This document shows, one piece after another, positions 17,823 through 26,721 of a stretch of DNA of 64,000 nucleotides. Numbering within the stretch: the first letter of the stretch is position 1; every line of letters starts with the position of its first letter. A model generated the notes under the pieces. The model worked only from the letters and a program-made list of their open reading frames with translations, made no database searches and was not told the origin of the DNA. This stretch comes from Raoultibacter phocaeensis. GTDB lineage: Bacteria; Actinomycetota; Coriobacteriia; Coriobacteriales; Eggerthellaceae. The DNA is taken from NCBI RefSeq assembly GCF_901411515.1, contig NZ_CABDUX010000002.1, forward strand, positions 372,001 through 436,000, read 5' to 3'. A program made the translations under genes and the position numbers.

Positions 17823-19046
17823 ATGTCAAGTATAGCGAAGGCCTTGAATATGAAAGAGGCCTGGGGTGTCTATGCTCTCTACATCATGGTTGCGGGCGCT
17901 GGGGCCGTTACGCCCGCGTTGGCGGCGTTCGGCGCGGCGTTTCCCGATGCCGATCCGGTGACGATCAGCTTGATCCAGAGCTTGCCGTCGCTGACCACTA
18001 TCATCGGCACGTTGTTCATCGGAGCCGTCGCTGGCAAGAAGATTCCGTTCAAGGTGGCGGGCATCGTGGCTTTGCTCGTGTACTTCGTGTTCGGCTGCCT
18101 GCCTGCCGTTTGGAACGATTCGCTCACGTCGATCCTCATTGCGCGCGCCTTGGTTGGGTTCGGCATGGGTATGGTTTCTCCCCTCGGCGCCGCGATTTTC
18201 CTCCGTCTCGTCGACAAGAAGGAAGACCGCTCCAAATACCTCGGTCGCGGCGGAGCCGTGCAGCAAGCGGGGTGCGTCGTCCTCACGCTTCTTGGGGGAT
18301 TCCTCTGTGCCATCGATTGGCGACTGACGTTTTGGGCGTACGGTCTCGCTCTGGTTGCCCTTCTTATCTTCGTCATCTGCTTCAAGGAGCCGCCAACGCT
18401 TGCGGAGGAAGCCGCTGCCGAAGGTAAGACCGAGGAGAAGTCGCGCATCCCTTCGACGGCGTGGTTCTTCATCGTCGTGTTTTTGCTTGCCCAGGTGGTG
18501 TGCAGTCCGACCATGATGAATTTCTCCACGCTCATGGCTACGAATATTCCCGGCGAAGATCCGACAACGGTTGCAGGTATCGCTGGCACGCTGCTTTCGG
18601 TCTTCGTGCTCGCAGGCGTTGTTTCGTCGGTGCTCATGGATAAGCTCGTAGGACTCTTCGGCAAGTTCACTGGTGCTGCCGCGTTGGTCATCACCCTTGT
18701 CGGCAATATCATCATCGCCAATGCCAACTCGGTCGTGTTGTTCACGATCGGTATCCTCATCTTCGGCTTCGGCTGGTGCCTCGTCATTCCCGTGATCAAC
18801 CTCGAATGCGGCAATGTGACCAACAAAGCGGGCCTCGCGATGGTCGCCTCGCTCGTCATGGTTGCCATGAACCTCGGTAACTTCGCCGCATCCTACTACA
18901 TGGGAGCTGTGTTCTCGATCGTCGGCAACAACCCGTCGATGTGTCTGCTTGTCGACTCCGCAGCGTTTGCGGTGCTTGCGATCGTGTGGGCAGTATTCAA
19001 CATGCGCAACAAAGCATGGAGCAAAGACGCTTCAATAGAGAAGTAA
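17823..19046 (+). CDS. MFS transporter, second of a tandem pair
   Basis: A 407-residue, ~12-helix major facilitator protein starting MSSIAKALN. It shares the general layout of its upstream neighbour but is not a recent duplicate. The basic loop VDKKEDRSKYLGRGGA follows helix 4-5, and ALVGFGMGMVSPLGAA resembles MFS motif C-like glycine patterns. Two transporters in front of one enzyme suggest substrate import and product export, which is inference. The ATG at 17823 follows TAAGGAGGG. A hairpin separates it from the module C large subunit. Confidence 0.86.
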   Translation: MSSIAKALNMKEAWGVYALYIMVAGAGAVTPALAAFGAAFPDADPVTISLIQSLPSLTTIIGTLFIGAVAGKKIPFKVAGIVALLVYFVFGCLPAVWNDSLTSILIARALVGFGMGMVSPLGAAIFLRLVDKKEDRSKYLGRGGAVQQAGCVVLTLLGGFLCAIDWRLTFWAYGLALVALLIFVICFKEPPTLAEEAAAEGKTEEKSRIPSTAWFFIVVFLLAQVVCSPTMMNFSTLMATNIPGEDPTTVAGIAGTLLSVFVLAGVVSSVLMDKLVGLFGKFTGAAALVITLVGNIIIANANSVVLFTIGILIFGFGWCLVIPVINLECGNVTNKAGLAMVASLVMVAMNLGNFAASYYMGAVFSIVGNNPSMCLLVDSAAFAVLAIVWAVFNMRNKAWSKDASIEK

Positions 19047-19089
19047 GCCATATTGCGCAGGATTTGGACGAACTTGCAAGAAAGATAAG

Positions 19090-19115
19090 CGGGCGGCACG
19101 GCTGCGTGCCGCCCG
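19090..19115 (+). terminator. GC-rich hairpin before module C
   Basis: CGGGCGGCAC (19090-19099) pairs perfectly with GTGCCGCCCG (19106-19115), loop of 6. There is no U-tract. It lies 19 bases before the GTG start of the next gene, so it could reduce read-through or protect the upstream mRNA. Confidence 0.55.
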
Positions 19116-19134
19116 TGAAGAGAAGGGAGAAACC

Positions 19135-21438
19135 GTGGCATTTGGAACGTTTACAACGCCGATTTCGTGGCAAGAGGGGGAGTATACCGTTACGCGCACC
19201 AACTCTTGGTCGCCGCCGGGCGATCATCCGACTGGTGCCGGCATGCTTCTGTACGTGAAGGACGGCATTCTCGAGAAAGTCGAGGGCGATCCCGAGCAGT
19301 CTATCACAAAAGGTGCCATGCCCATCCGCATGCTGTCTCTTCCCGAATACGTGTACAGCCCGTACCGTATACTCCACCCCCTGAAGCGTGCCCGCGAAGA
19401 GCGCGGCAACGATGCTGCATGGGAGCAGGTGTCGTGGGATGAGGCGTACGACCTTATTGTCGAGAATGTGCGTCGCTGCACGGAACAGTACGGCTCGAAC
19501 TCGATCGCGACGTTCGTGGGCACCGGTCGCGAGGCGGGAAACTGGGGTCCCACCATGTCGTGCCGTGTGTTCAACAGCCCCAACATAGTCTACATGCAAT
19601 CTGGATGGTCGTGCTACGGACCGCGCATGGCCTGCACGTCGTACGTGCTCGGTGCGCCGTACCCCGAGCTCGATTACGCCTCCCAGTATCCGACGAGCTA
19701 CGACGATCCCCGTTGGAAGTGCCCCGAGGTCATCCTTATCTGGGGCAAAGAGCCGTTGAAGTCGAACCCCGACGGATTCTGGGGCCATTCGATCGTCGAC
19801 ATGTATGCCATGGGGACCAAGTTTATCGTCGTAGATCCGCGCTTGACGTGGGAAGCGGCTCGCGCCGACATCTGGCTTCAAGTGCGTCCGGGCACTGATG
19901 CTGCTCTCGGTATGGCATTTTGCAACGTCATCATCTCGGAAGACCTGTACGATCACGACTTCGTGGAAAAGTGGTGCTTCGGGTTCGAGCAGTTCGCTGA
20001 ACGCGTGCAAACCATGAGCCCCGCCCAGGCAGCGAAGATCTGCGAAGTACCCGAGGAGAAGATCGTCGAAGCAGCCCGCATGTACGCGAAAGCCGATCCC
20101 GCCGCTCTGCAGTGGGGGCTTGCCGTTGACCAGAAGCCAAACGGCATCCAGATGGGTTTCTGCTGTCTAGCCATGATGGCTATCACGGGCAACATCGACA
20201 ATCCAGGCGGCAACATCATGGGCGCCATCGACATCGGCGGTTTGGGTTCGGGCTATACCGATCTCGATCCGCAAAGCAAAGTCAACGAGATGATCGGCGT
20301 CGACGAGTACCCTGCCATGGTCCGCACTCAACAGTTCACGCATCCCGATACCGTGCTCGACGAGTTGGAAAAAGAGGACACGATCTTCCATATGGGGTTC
20401 TTCACGAGCGCCAACGCGATAGCAAATCCCTGCAACTTGCCCGAGCGCTGGGAGAAGGCCCTGAACAAGCTCGAGTTCAACGTTGTCATGGACATCGTCA
20501 TGACGCCGACTGCCGAGGCGCTGTGCGATGTGTTCTTGCCCGTGAACACGTACGCCGAGCGCGACATGTATGTAGCGACCCATTACGGCGCATGCGGTAC
20601 GTGGATCGGTGCCATCAAGAAGGCGATCACCGTCGGCGAGGCGAAGTCCGATATTACCATTATGCGGGAGCTTGGCACGCGACTGCGCCCCGAGCTGTGG
20701 GAGCAGTACGAAACCGATATCGAGTACATCGACGACCAGAAGCTCTGTACACTCAGCACGCCCGACGGACGGCCCCTCACTATGCAGGATCTGTTCGATC
20801 ATGGGTGCTATCACGTGGACTACGAGTACAAGAAGTACGAAAAAGGCCTGCTCCGCCCCGACGGCCAGCCGGGCTTTATGACTCCCACGGGTCGTATCGA
20901 GCTGTACTCGACTATGCTCGAAGCGTGGGGCGACGATCCTCTGCCGTACTACGAAGAGCCTCCGACATCCCCTGTTTCAACACCCGATTACGCGAAGGAA
21001 TACCCCTTGGTGCTTTCGACAGGTGCACGCACGTGGTCGTACTTCCATTCCGAGCAGCGCCACGTGCCCCTTCTGCGCGAGGTTGAACCGTGGCCGCTTG
21101 TCGATATCAACCCTAAGGATGCCGCGAAATACGGTTTGAACGACGGCGATTGGGTGTGGTTGGAAAACGACAACGGGCGCTGCAAGATGAAGCTCTCGGT
21201 TGAGCCGGGCCAAAAGGAAGGTGCTCTCGCATCCCAACACGGTTGGTGGTATCCGGAGCGCGAAGCCTCGGCACCGTCGCTGTTCGACGTGTACGAAGTT
21301 AACGTAAACAATCTGGTTCCATACAAGACTATCGGGAAGCTCGGATGGGGCGCTCCGTTCAAGTGCCTCATGTGCAAGGTGTACAAGGCAGATCCCCCCG
21401 CCGACATCGATAGGATCGAGGAGGTCTACCATGGCTAA
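19135..21438 (+). CDS. Molybdopterin oxidoreductase large subunit C, lacking the Fe-S cysteines
   Basis: A 767-residue soluble enzyme closely related to A, B and D. The segment that carries C-x3-C-x28-C-x2-C in those proteins reads PGDHPTGAGM and AMPIRML here, so all four cysteines are gone and no N-terminal [4Fe-4S] cluster can form. The probable molybdenum ligand cysteine is kept (QSGWSCYGPR), as is the C-terminal cofactor domain. Transhydroxylase large subunits also lack this cluster. The C-terminal region (KYEKGLLRPDGQPGF and onward) is very like A. GTG at 19135 follows AAGGGAG. The ferredoxin gene overlaps its last 8 bases, so it still has an electron partner. Confidence 0.85.
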   Translation: MAFGTFTTPISWQEGEYTVTRTNSWSPPGDHPTGAGMLLYVKDGILEKVEGDPEQSITKGAMPIRMLSLPEYVYSPYRILHPLKRAREERGNDAAWEQVSWDEAYDLIVENVRRCTEQYGSNSIATFVGTGREAGNWGPTMSCRVFNSPNIVYMQSGWSCYGPRMACTSYVLGAPYPELDYASQYPTSYDDPRWKCPEVILIWGKEPLKSNPDGFWGHSIVDMYAMGTKFIVVDPRLTWEAARADIWLQVRPGTDAALGMAFCNVIISEDLYDHDFVEKWCFGFEQFAERVQTMSPAQAAKICEVPEEKIVEAARMYAKADPAALQWGLAVDQKPNGIQMGFCCLAMMAITGNIDNPGGNIMGAIDIGGLGSGYTDLDPQSKVNEMIGVDEYPAMVRTQQFTHPDTVLDELEKEDTIFHMGFFTSANAIANPCNLPERWEKALNKLEFNVVMDIVMTPTAEALCDVFLPVNTYAERDMYVATHYGACGTWIGAIKKAITVGEAKSDITIMRELGTRLRPELWEQYETDIEYIDDQKLCTLSTPDGRPLTMQDLFDHGCYHVDYEYKKYEKGLLRPDGQPGFMTPTGRIELYSTMLEAWGDDPLPYYEEPPTSPVSTPDYAKEYPLVLSTGARTWSYFHSEQRHVPLLREVEPWPLVDINPKDAAKYGLNDGDWVWLENDNGRCKMKLSVEPGQKEGALASQHGWWYPEREASAPSLFDVYEVNVNNLVPYKTIGKLGWGAPFKCLMCKVYKADPPADIDRIEEVYHG

Positions 21439-21766
21439 AAAGGGCTTGATGATCGATTATCTGCTGTGCACGGGCTGCCATTCGTGCGAAGTGTCGTGCA
21501 AGCTCGAAAAGAAGCTTTCCACGGGTGCGTACGGCATCAAGCTCGCCGAAGACGCACCGTGGCAGATCGACGAAGACACATGGGAATACAAATGGCTACC
21601 TGTGCCGACCCAGCTCTGCGACCTGTGCGAGGATCGAACGGCCGAGGGCAAAGAACCGAGCTGTGTTGTGCACTGCTGCTCGCATTGCATGCATTACGGC
21701 GATCTCGATGAACTTGCGAAAAAGATGGACGAGCTCGACCGCAAGGCGGTGCTCTATACGATTTAG
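21431..21766 (+). CDS. Small ferredoxin-like subunit C, 2x[4Fe-4S]
   Basis: A 111-residue protein with CTGCHSCEVSC near residue 13 and CDLC plus CVVHC further on, enough for two [4Fe-4S] clusters, and extra cysteines in HCCSHC. Its ATG overlaps the last 8 bases of large subunit C, showing translational coupling. Because the large subunit has lost its own cluster, electron transfer must run directly from this subunit to the cofactor, as in transhydroxylase, if the enzyme is redox-active at all. A hairpin follows at 21793-21827. Confidence 0.87.
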   Translation: MAKKGLMIDYLLCTGCHSCEVSCKLEKKLSTGAYGIKLAEDAPWQIDEDTWEYKWLPVPTQLCDLCEDRTAEGKEPSCVVHCCSHCMHYGDLDELAKKMDELDRKAVLYTI

Positions 21767-21792
21767 CCTGGTTTTCGAATCGGGAACCGTGC

Positions 21793-21827
21793 GGCGGCCT
21801 TCGCCCGAAGCGTACGCGAAGGCCGCC
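21793..21827 (+). terminator. GC-rich hairpin after module C
   Basis: GGCGGCCTTCGC (21793-21804) pairs perfectly with GCGAAGGCCGCC (21816-21827), loop of 11. No U-tract. The ribosome site of the next small gene follows within 15 bases. Confidence 0.6.
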
Positions 21828-21849
21828 GCCAGAAGAGAAAGGAACTGCT

Positions 21850-22059
21850 ATGACAAAAGACGAATTCCTTGCGCTCTCGGAAGAAGCCCAGATCGCATGG
21901 TTGACCGAACAGACCGATGCTGGGCGCGAGGTGGCCGACATCTGCGAGGAAATGGGCTGTACGCGAGCCGATCTCCAAGGGTTCGGCTATACGTGGGCTT
22001 TGGGGCAATGGCGCTATCTTTCGATGAAAGACCGCGCATCGGTTGTTGCCCAAAACTGA
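21850..22059 (+). CDS. Small helical protein, possible helix-turn-helix
   Basis: A 69-residue, probably all-helical protein. The stretch EVADICEEMGCTRADLQGFGY has the spacing of a helix-turn-helix, but it is too short and weak to assert DNA binding. I do not recognise a family. The ATG follows AAAGGAA. It sits between module C and the leader of module D, bracketed by two hairpins (21793-21827 and 22074-22103), so it may be expressed separately. Another small helical protein accompanies module F at 43230. Confidence 0.65.
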   Translation: MTKDEFLALSEEAQIAWLTEQTDAGREVADICEEMGCTRADLQGFGYTWALGQWRYLSMKDRASVVAQN

Positions 22060-22073
22060 TCGTACGGGAAAAG

Positions 22074-22103
22074 CGCTGCGGGCGACACGGGTTGTCCGCA
22101 GCG
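22074..22103 (+). terminator. Hairpin after the small helical gene
   Basis: CGCTGCGG (22074-22081) pairs perfectly with CCGCAGCG (22096-22103), loop of 14. No clear U-tract. Confidence 0.5.
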
Positions 22104-22179
22104 TGAAAGCACACGTTGTTTAGGTAGCGCTGTGTACAAGCAGGTGCGATCGCTGCTGTGAGAGTAAAGGAGGATACCG

Positions 22180-22242
22180 ATGCATGGAGGTGTTGTAATG
22201 CTCAAGCCCCCCGTGCGTGCTGATGCGCCGCTCTTCGTCTGA
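22180..22242 (+). CDS. Possible 20-residue leader peptide before module D
   Basis: A 21-codon frame with ATG at 22180 has one of the best ribosome sites in the region, AAAGGAGG at 22166-22173, six bases before the start. It ends with TGA at 22240-22242, 31 bases before the start of large subunit D. The peptide would read MHGGVVMLKPPVRADAPLFV, with a Pro-Pro pair that could slow ribosomes. A short translated frame just before a large catabolic gene suggests translational or attenuation control. It could also be a chance frame. Confidence 0.45.
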   Translation: MHGGVVMLKPPVRADAPLFV

Positions 22243-22273
22243 CAATTCTTACGACGAGGAAAGGAGCATCGCA

Positions 22274-24577
22274 ATGGACGATGTGCGGGAAACGGGCCGT
22301 GGGGTCACTGAAGATTGGATATGCGGAAAAGACGGTTCGTCTGCTTCGGTCGCGGCAACGGGGAAGGATCTGCCGTGGCGCTGGCAGGAAGGCGAACTTA
22401 CCGTTACGAGAACGTGTGCCTGGTCGGCACCCGGCTGCCATCTGGGATGCGGGGTGAAGGTGTATACCGACGATGATGGCCGATTCGTCAAGCTCGAAGG
22501 CGACGAGGAGAATCCCTTCAACCAGGGTAGGTTATGTGTGCGGTGCCTTTCGTTCGATCAGGTCATCGATCACCCTGATCGCCTTAGATATCCCATGAAG
22601 CGCGCTCGTGAAAACCGGGGGGTTGATGCTTGGGAGCGTATTACATGGGAAGAAGCATACGATCTCATCTGCACGAAATTCGCCGAAATCAAAGAGCGAT
22701 TCGGTCCCGAAGCCGTCATTTTCGCCTCGGGTACGGGCCGCGACATTGCCAACGGCATGTATCGTATGTGCTATTCGTTTGGCAGTCCGAACATCGCCTA
22801 CCTGCAAACGGGCGTCGCATGTTACGGTCCCCGTATTTCAGCGACGTCGATCATGATGGGGAACTACTGCGTTCCCGATTGTTCGATGTATTTTGCTGAT
22901 CGTTATAAAAACCCTGATTGGGATGTACCTGGCGTCCTTTTCATCTGGGGAAACAATCCCCTCATATCAAACGCTGACGGCAACTTCGGCCATTGGATGA
23001 TCGATTGTATGAAACGGGGAAGCAAGCTCGTGGTCGTCGATCCGCGCCTGACGTGGCTCGCGGCGAAGGCCGATCTTTTCTTGAGGCTGCGACCTGGCAC
23101 CGATGCTGCGCTTGCACTCGCAATCATCAATATCATTATCGAAGAGCAAGCCTACGATCACGAGTTTGTTGAGAATTGGACGTACGGGTTCGAAGACCTT
23201 GCAGCTGCAGCAGCGGAATATCCCGTGGCGAAAGCATCCGAGATCACCTGGGTACCCGAAGCGAAGATCCGCGAAGCTGCCCGGATGGCAACCGACATAA
23301 AACCGATGACCATCCAGTGGGGGCTTGCGCTTGATCAGACGCGCGAGGCGATTCCCGGTTCAATGGCGCTTGTCGCGCTTTGGGCCCTCACGGGTTCGAT
23401 CGATGTGCCAGGCGGCATGGTGACTACCCATCAGCCGTTCGGTGCCGAAATTTGGCAGCCGCCTGCGGCGGAAACGTTTTTAGACGAGGCAGTGGTGCGA
23501 AAGCGCATCGGCTATGACGAGTATCCGCTCTACAAGTACAGCGGATGCGTGGTTTCACAGCCCGACATTACGCTCGACGCGTGCATTACCGGCGAGCCGT
23601 ATCCGATCAAAGCCGCGTGGCTTCAAAGCACGAATCCGCTTTCCTGCTGTTCGCAGCAGCCTGAATCCAAGGTGCTCAAAGCGTTGACCAATCTTGAGTT
23701 CAACGTCGTGGTCGACATCTTCATGACACCAACTGCCATGGCCTGCGCCGAGGTTGTGCTTCCCGTAGCGACATTTGCCGAAAAAACGGGTATGCGAAGC
23801 ATCTGGTATTATCTTCAGCCCATCAACGCCGCTGTCGATTCAAGCGATATCGACGTCAAATCCGATCTTCAGATCAATTTCGAACTCGGTAAACGTTGGA
23901 ATCCTGAAAAGTGGCCATGGGATAGCCTCGAGGAGTTCTTTTCCGAACAGATGGGTTCGTCGGGTATCTCCTACGACGATCTTCGGGAGATCAACTGGAT
24001 GTACCCCCGCTTCGAGTATCGCAAGTACCGCACAGGAAAACAGCGAAGCGATGGGCAGCCGGGATTCAATACGCCAACGGGTCGCGTCGAATTCAAGTCG
24101 ACGCTGCTCGATGGTTGGGGTTTTGAGTCGGTTCCGAGCTATCATGAGACCGACTACGGTCCATTGTCCACACCAGAGCTCATGAAGGAGTATCCCCTTA
24201 TTCTGACGACGGGCGCACGACATTGGTCGTACTTTCATTCAGAGGGGCGGCAGATCCCCCGACTGCGCGCGCTCAGACCCGATCCGATCGTCGAGATCCA
24301 TCCTGATACGGCTGAACGATATGGAATACATGAAGGCGATTGGGTAAACGTTGAGAACATGCTTGGCAGCATTCGGATGAAAGCGGAGCTAACCATTGCG
24401 GTACCGCCTTCCGTGGTTAACGTCGATCATGCGTGGTGGTTTCCTGAAAGCGACCCCGAAGACCTGTACCTTACATTTGCATCTAACGCGAATCAGCTGG
24501 TCCCAACTGACTTCGGCAGTACCGGTTTCGGCGCTAACTGCAAATCGCTTATCTGCAAAATATCGAGAGAGTCTTAA
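22274..24577 (+). CDS. Molybdopterin oxidoreductase large subunit D (catechol dehydroxylase-like)
   Basis: A 767-residue soluble DMSO-reductase-family enzyme with a ~35-residue N-terminal extension but no Tat motif. The cluster motif C54-x3-C58-x28-C87-x2-C90 matches A and B. The Mo-ligand region reads QTGVACYGPR. The ATG at 22274 follows GAAAGGAG at 22257-22264; an in-frame ATG upstream at 22217 overlaps the putative leader peptide and has no ribosome site. The ferredoxin gene follows 11 bases later, then two membrane LuxR regulators. No transporter is attached directly; the MFS pair at 16542-19046 may serve both C and D. Confidence 0.86.
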   Translation: MDDVRETGRGVTEDWICGKDGSSASVAATGKDLPWRWQEGELTVTRTCAWSAPGCHLGCGVKVYTDDDGRFVKLEGDEENPFNQGRLCVRCLSFDQVIDHPDRLRYPMKRARENRGVDAWERITWEEAYDLICTKFAEIKERFGPEAVIFASGTGRDIANGMYRMCYSFGSPNIAYLQTGVACYGPRISATSIMMGNYCVPDCSMYFADRYKNPDWDVPGVLFIWGNNPLISNADGNFGHWMIDCMKRGSKLVVVDPRLTWLAAKADLFLRLRPGTDAALALAIINIIIEEQAYDHEFVENWTYGFEDLAAAAAEYPVAKASEITWVPEAKIREAARMATDIKPMTIQWGLALDQTREAIPGSMALVALWALTGSIDVPGGMVTTHQPFGAEIWQPPAAETFLDEAVVRKRIGYDEYPLYKYSGCVVSQPDITLDACITGEPYPIKAAWLQSTNPLSCCSQQPESKVLKALTNLEFNVVVDIFMTPTAMACAEVVLPVATFAEKTGMRSIWYYLQPINAAVDSSDIDVKSDLQINFELGKRWNPEKWPWDSLEEFFSEQMGSSGISYDDLREINWMYPRFEYRKYRTGKQRSDGQPGFNTPTGRVEFKSTLLDGWGFESVPSYHETDYGPLSTPELMKEYPLILTTGARHWSYFHSEGRQIPRLRALRPDPIVEIHPDTAERYGIHEGDWVNVENMLGSIRMKAELTIAVPPSVVNVDHAWWFPESDPEDLYLTFASNANQLVPTDFGSTGFGANCKSLICKISRES

Positions 24578-24588
24578 GGGAGGTTCGC

Positions 24589-24921
24589 ATGTCTCGTAAG
24601 GGAATACTTATCAACTACGAATACTGCACCGGCTGCCATTCGTGCGAGGTTGCGTGCCGTGTCGAGCATGGTTTTGCCGACGGCCAGGGCGGAATTGCTG
24701 TTACCCAGGTGGGACCGTGGGAGTACGCGCCCGACGTGTATCAATATGCTTACATGCCGGTTATCACTGATCAATGCGATCAGTGTCACGATCGGATAGA
24801 GGCGAGCAAAGATCCAATGTGCGTTCACCATTGCCAAGCTTTTGCGATGAGGTACGGTGATATCGATGGATTGCCGCAGGAGGTAGTCGAAGGCTCAAAA
24901 TCTGTTCTGTATTACCTATAA
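24589..24921 (+). CDS. Small ferredoxin-like subunit D, 2x[4Fe-4S]
   Basis: A 110-residue electron-transfer partner for large subunit D. CTGCHSCEVAC (about residues 13-23) and CDQC with CVHHC give two [4Fe-4S] sites. It starts 11 bases after the large-subunit stop behind AAGGGAGG. Its sequence is closest in form to the B and C partners. A terminator follows at 24949-24983. Confidence 0.88.
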   Translation: MSRKGILINYEYCTGCHSCEVACRVEHGFADGQGGIAVTQVGPWEYAPDVYQYAYMPVITDQCDQCHDRIEASKDPMCVHHCQAFAMRYGDIDGLPQEVVEGSKSVLYYL

Positions 24922-24948
24922 TATACACATAGGGTAATGGCCGCTTGC

Positions 24949-24983
24949 GTGCGTCCCGCCGTCTGCAAAGCTGCGGGACGCAC
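24949..24983 (+). terminator. Hairpin after module D
   Basis: GTGCGTCCCGC (24949-24959) pairs perfectly with GCGGGACGCAC (24973-24983), loop of 13. No U-tract. It separates module D from the regulator pair. Confidence 0.6.
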
Positions 24984-25113
24984 AGAGAGCATGGCATTGA
25001 ATCCGCCGTTCAGATATCATGGCCGATTGGGTGGCGGGTGCAGCAGCGAGGCGTGAGGCCGATATGCGGTTCAAAACGCATGCGACTATGTTGAAATCAG
25101 GGGGTGGCTTCAA

Positions 25114-26679
25114 TTGCTGGAGCAAACAACGAAGAATGTCGTAGATACTATTTCCGACGGGAAGAAGCAGGCCGAAGAAGACTTGGCCGATGGCAGTCTC
25201 GCGTTGCTTCCTTTGTGTGACGTAGCCGGATACGCCTGCTTTGTTACGTGGGCGTTTGCTGTTGGATGGGATCGCGGTATAGCGCCGCTTTGGGAAGGGG
25301 GATCAGTCGGATATCTTGCACTGCGGTGCGCATTGTTCGGAGGCGTTGCGCTTGCTACGTGCGTGTTCCTATTCTCAGGCGGTACTGCGCTTGCCGGGAT
25401 CCGGGGCAAAATCCGGGAGGCTTTTGCCCCGGCTCTTTGCATGGGCCTTGCAGCTACGTTCTTTGTACCTCTGCCGCCTGCGGTTGTGATCATGCTTTGG
25501 CTTATTGCTGGAGTCGGCCAGGCAGCTACGTTTTTTCTCTGGGGGTTGCGATTCAGGCTGCTGTCCCGCAAACAGCAGCTCTACACCGTTTGCGGGGCAT
25601 TTGCCATAGGCGGACTGATGCTTTCGCTCTTTCCTTTCGTATCCCAATCGGTAGTTGCTCCTACAGTTGCGCTGCTTCCCGTGGCTTCATACGTCTTCTT
25701 GCGATTTGCATACCGCCAATATGCAGGAAGGGCCGATGAGGCTGTTGAATGGAAGGTCTCTCACGCGCTTTCAGGGGGCTTAAGCAAGCTGAAGGCTCAG
25801 ATACCGTTCGAGGAAGATCGTCGATTCATCATCCTCAAAGGGCTTTTCACGCTTCTGTATTCCGTTTCGCTCGGATTTGTTGCCTGCGCCGCTTTAGCGG
25901 GATGGCTTTATCCAGAAAACGGGGTAGTCATCGGGTTCGCTAACGTTGCCGCTGCGTTGATCATGGTGGTGGTGCTGCGCGAGCGCGAACGAGACGTTTG
26001 CAATGTGCTTCCGAAACTGTTCTTGCCGGTTACCTGTTTTTGCTATCTGCTTCTCGGCATCCTGTGGCCGACGGAGGGAGTTCTTGCCTGTGCGGCCGTG
26101 CTGTTCGTTTTGTTCGGCTGTTACGAGATACTGAATGCCCATACAGCGTACGCGTATTCGTCCTACGATGCCGTCCGCTGTTTATGGGAACTCACGTCGT
26201 CTAAAGCGGGTAATTCGGTCGGATTTTTCTTTGGATGGGTATTGGGGGCTGCGAGCTTGTTTTTCTTCGAAGTGAACACGACGACGTTGCTCGTGTTGTG
26301 CTTCTTCATCGTATCGATTGCCGTTGTAGTTGATACCGCTCTGTTCAAGGAAATGAAGCTCGAGTTCAGGGAGGTGATTATCGACAACGAGCCTTTGCTG
26401 GAGGTTCTCGACCCCAAGGCCATCGAATCAGTGATTCAGGGAAGGGGGAGGTGGAGCCGCACGTGTGACGAACTCGCCGAACAGTACAGGTTGTCGCCGA
26501 GGCAGAAGGAGATATTCCTTTTCCTTGCGAAAGGGCGGAATGTGCAATTCATTCGTGACGAGCTCGTTTTGTCGACGCCGACAGTCAAGAGTCATATTTA
26601 CAACATTTACCAGAAGATGGGTGTCCATTCTCACCAGGAGCTTATCAACCTCGTAGAAGACAGCATCAAAGGGCTCTAG
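25114..26679 (+). CDS. Membrane-bound LuxR-type regulator, first of a pair
   Basis: A 521-residue protein with about 12 hydrophobic segments over residues 30-430 and a LuxR-type helix-turn-helix over the last ~70 residues (LSPRQKEIFLFLAKGRN, then STPTVKSHIYNIYQKMGV). In Eggerthella lenta, proteins of this shape are known to control catechol-dehydroxylase operons, so this one probably senses a small molecule in or through the membrane and activates module D or E. The start is TTG at 25114, preceded by AGGGGGTGG; no in-frame ATG with a ribosome site exists nearby. The second regulator starts 42 bases after its stop. Confidence 0.87.
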   Translation: MLEQTTKNVVDTISDGKKQAEEDLADGSLALLPLCDVAGYACFVTWAFAVGWDRGIAPLWEGGSVGYLALRCALFGGVALATCVFLFSGGTALAGIRGKIREAFAPALCMGLAATFFVPLPPAVVIMLWLIAGVGQAATFFLWGLRFRLLSRKQQLYTVCGAFAIGGLMLSLFPFVSQSVVAPTVALLPVASYVFLRFAYRQYAGRADEAVEWKVSHALSGGLSKLKAQIPFEEDRRFIILKGLFTLLYSVSLGFVACAALAGWLYPENGVVIGFANVAAALIMVVVLRERERDVCNVLPKLFLPVTCFCYLLLGILWPTEGVLACAAVLFVLFGCYEILNAHTAYAYSSYDAVRCLWELTSSKAGNSVGFFFGWVLGAASLFFFEVNTTTLLVLCFFIVSIAVVVDTALFKEMKLEFREVIIDNEPLLEVLDPKAIESVIQGRGRWSRTCDELAEQYRLSPRQKEIFLFLAKGRNVQFIRDELVLSTPTVKSHIYNIYQKMGVHSHQELINLVEDSIKGL

Positions 26680-26721
26680 CATGAGCGTTGAGCACTTTGG
26701 AGATCAAAGGAGGGAGCCGTG

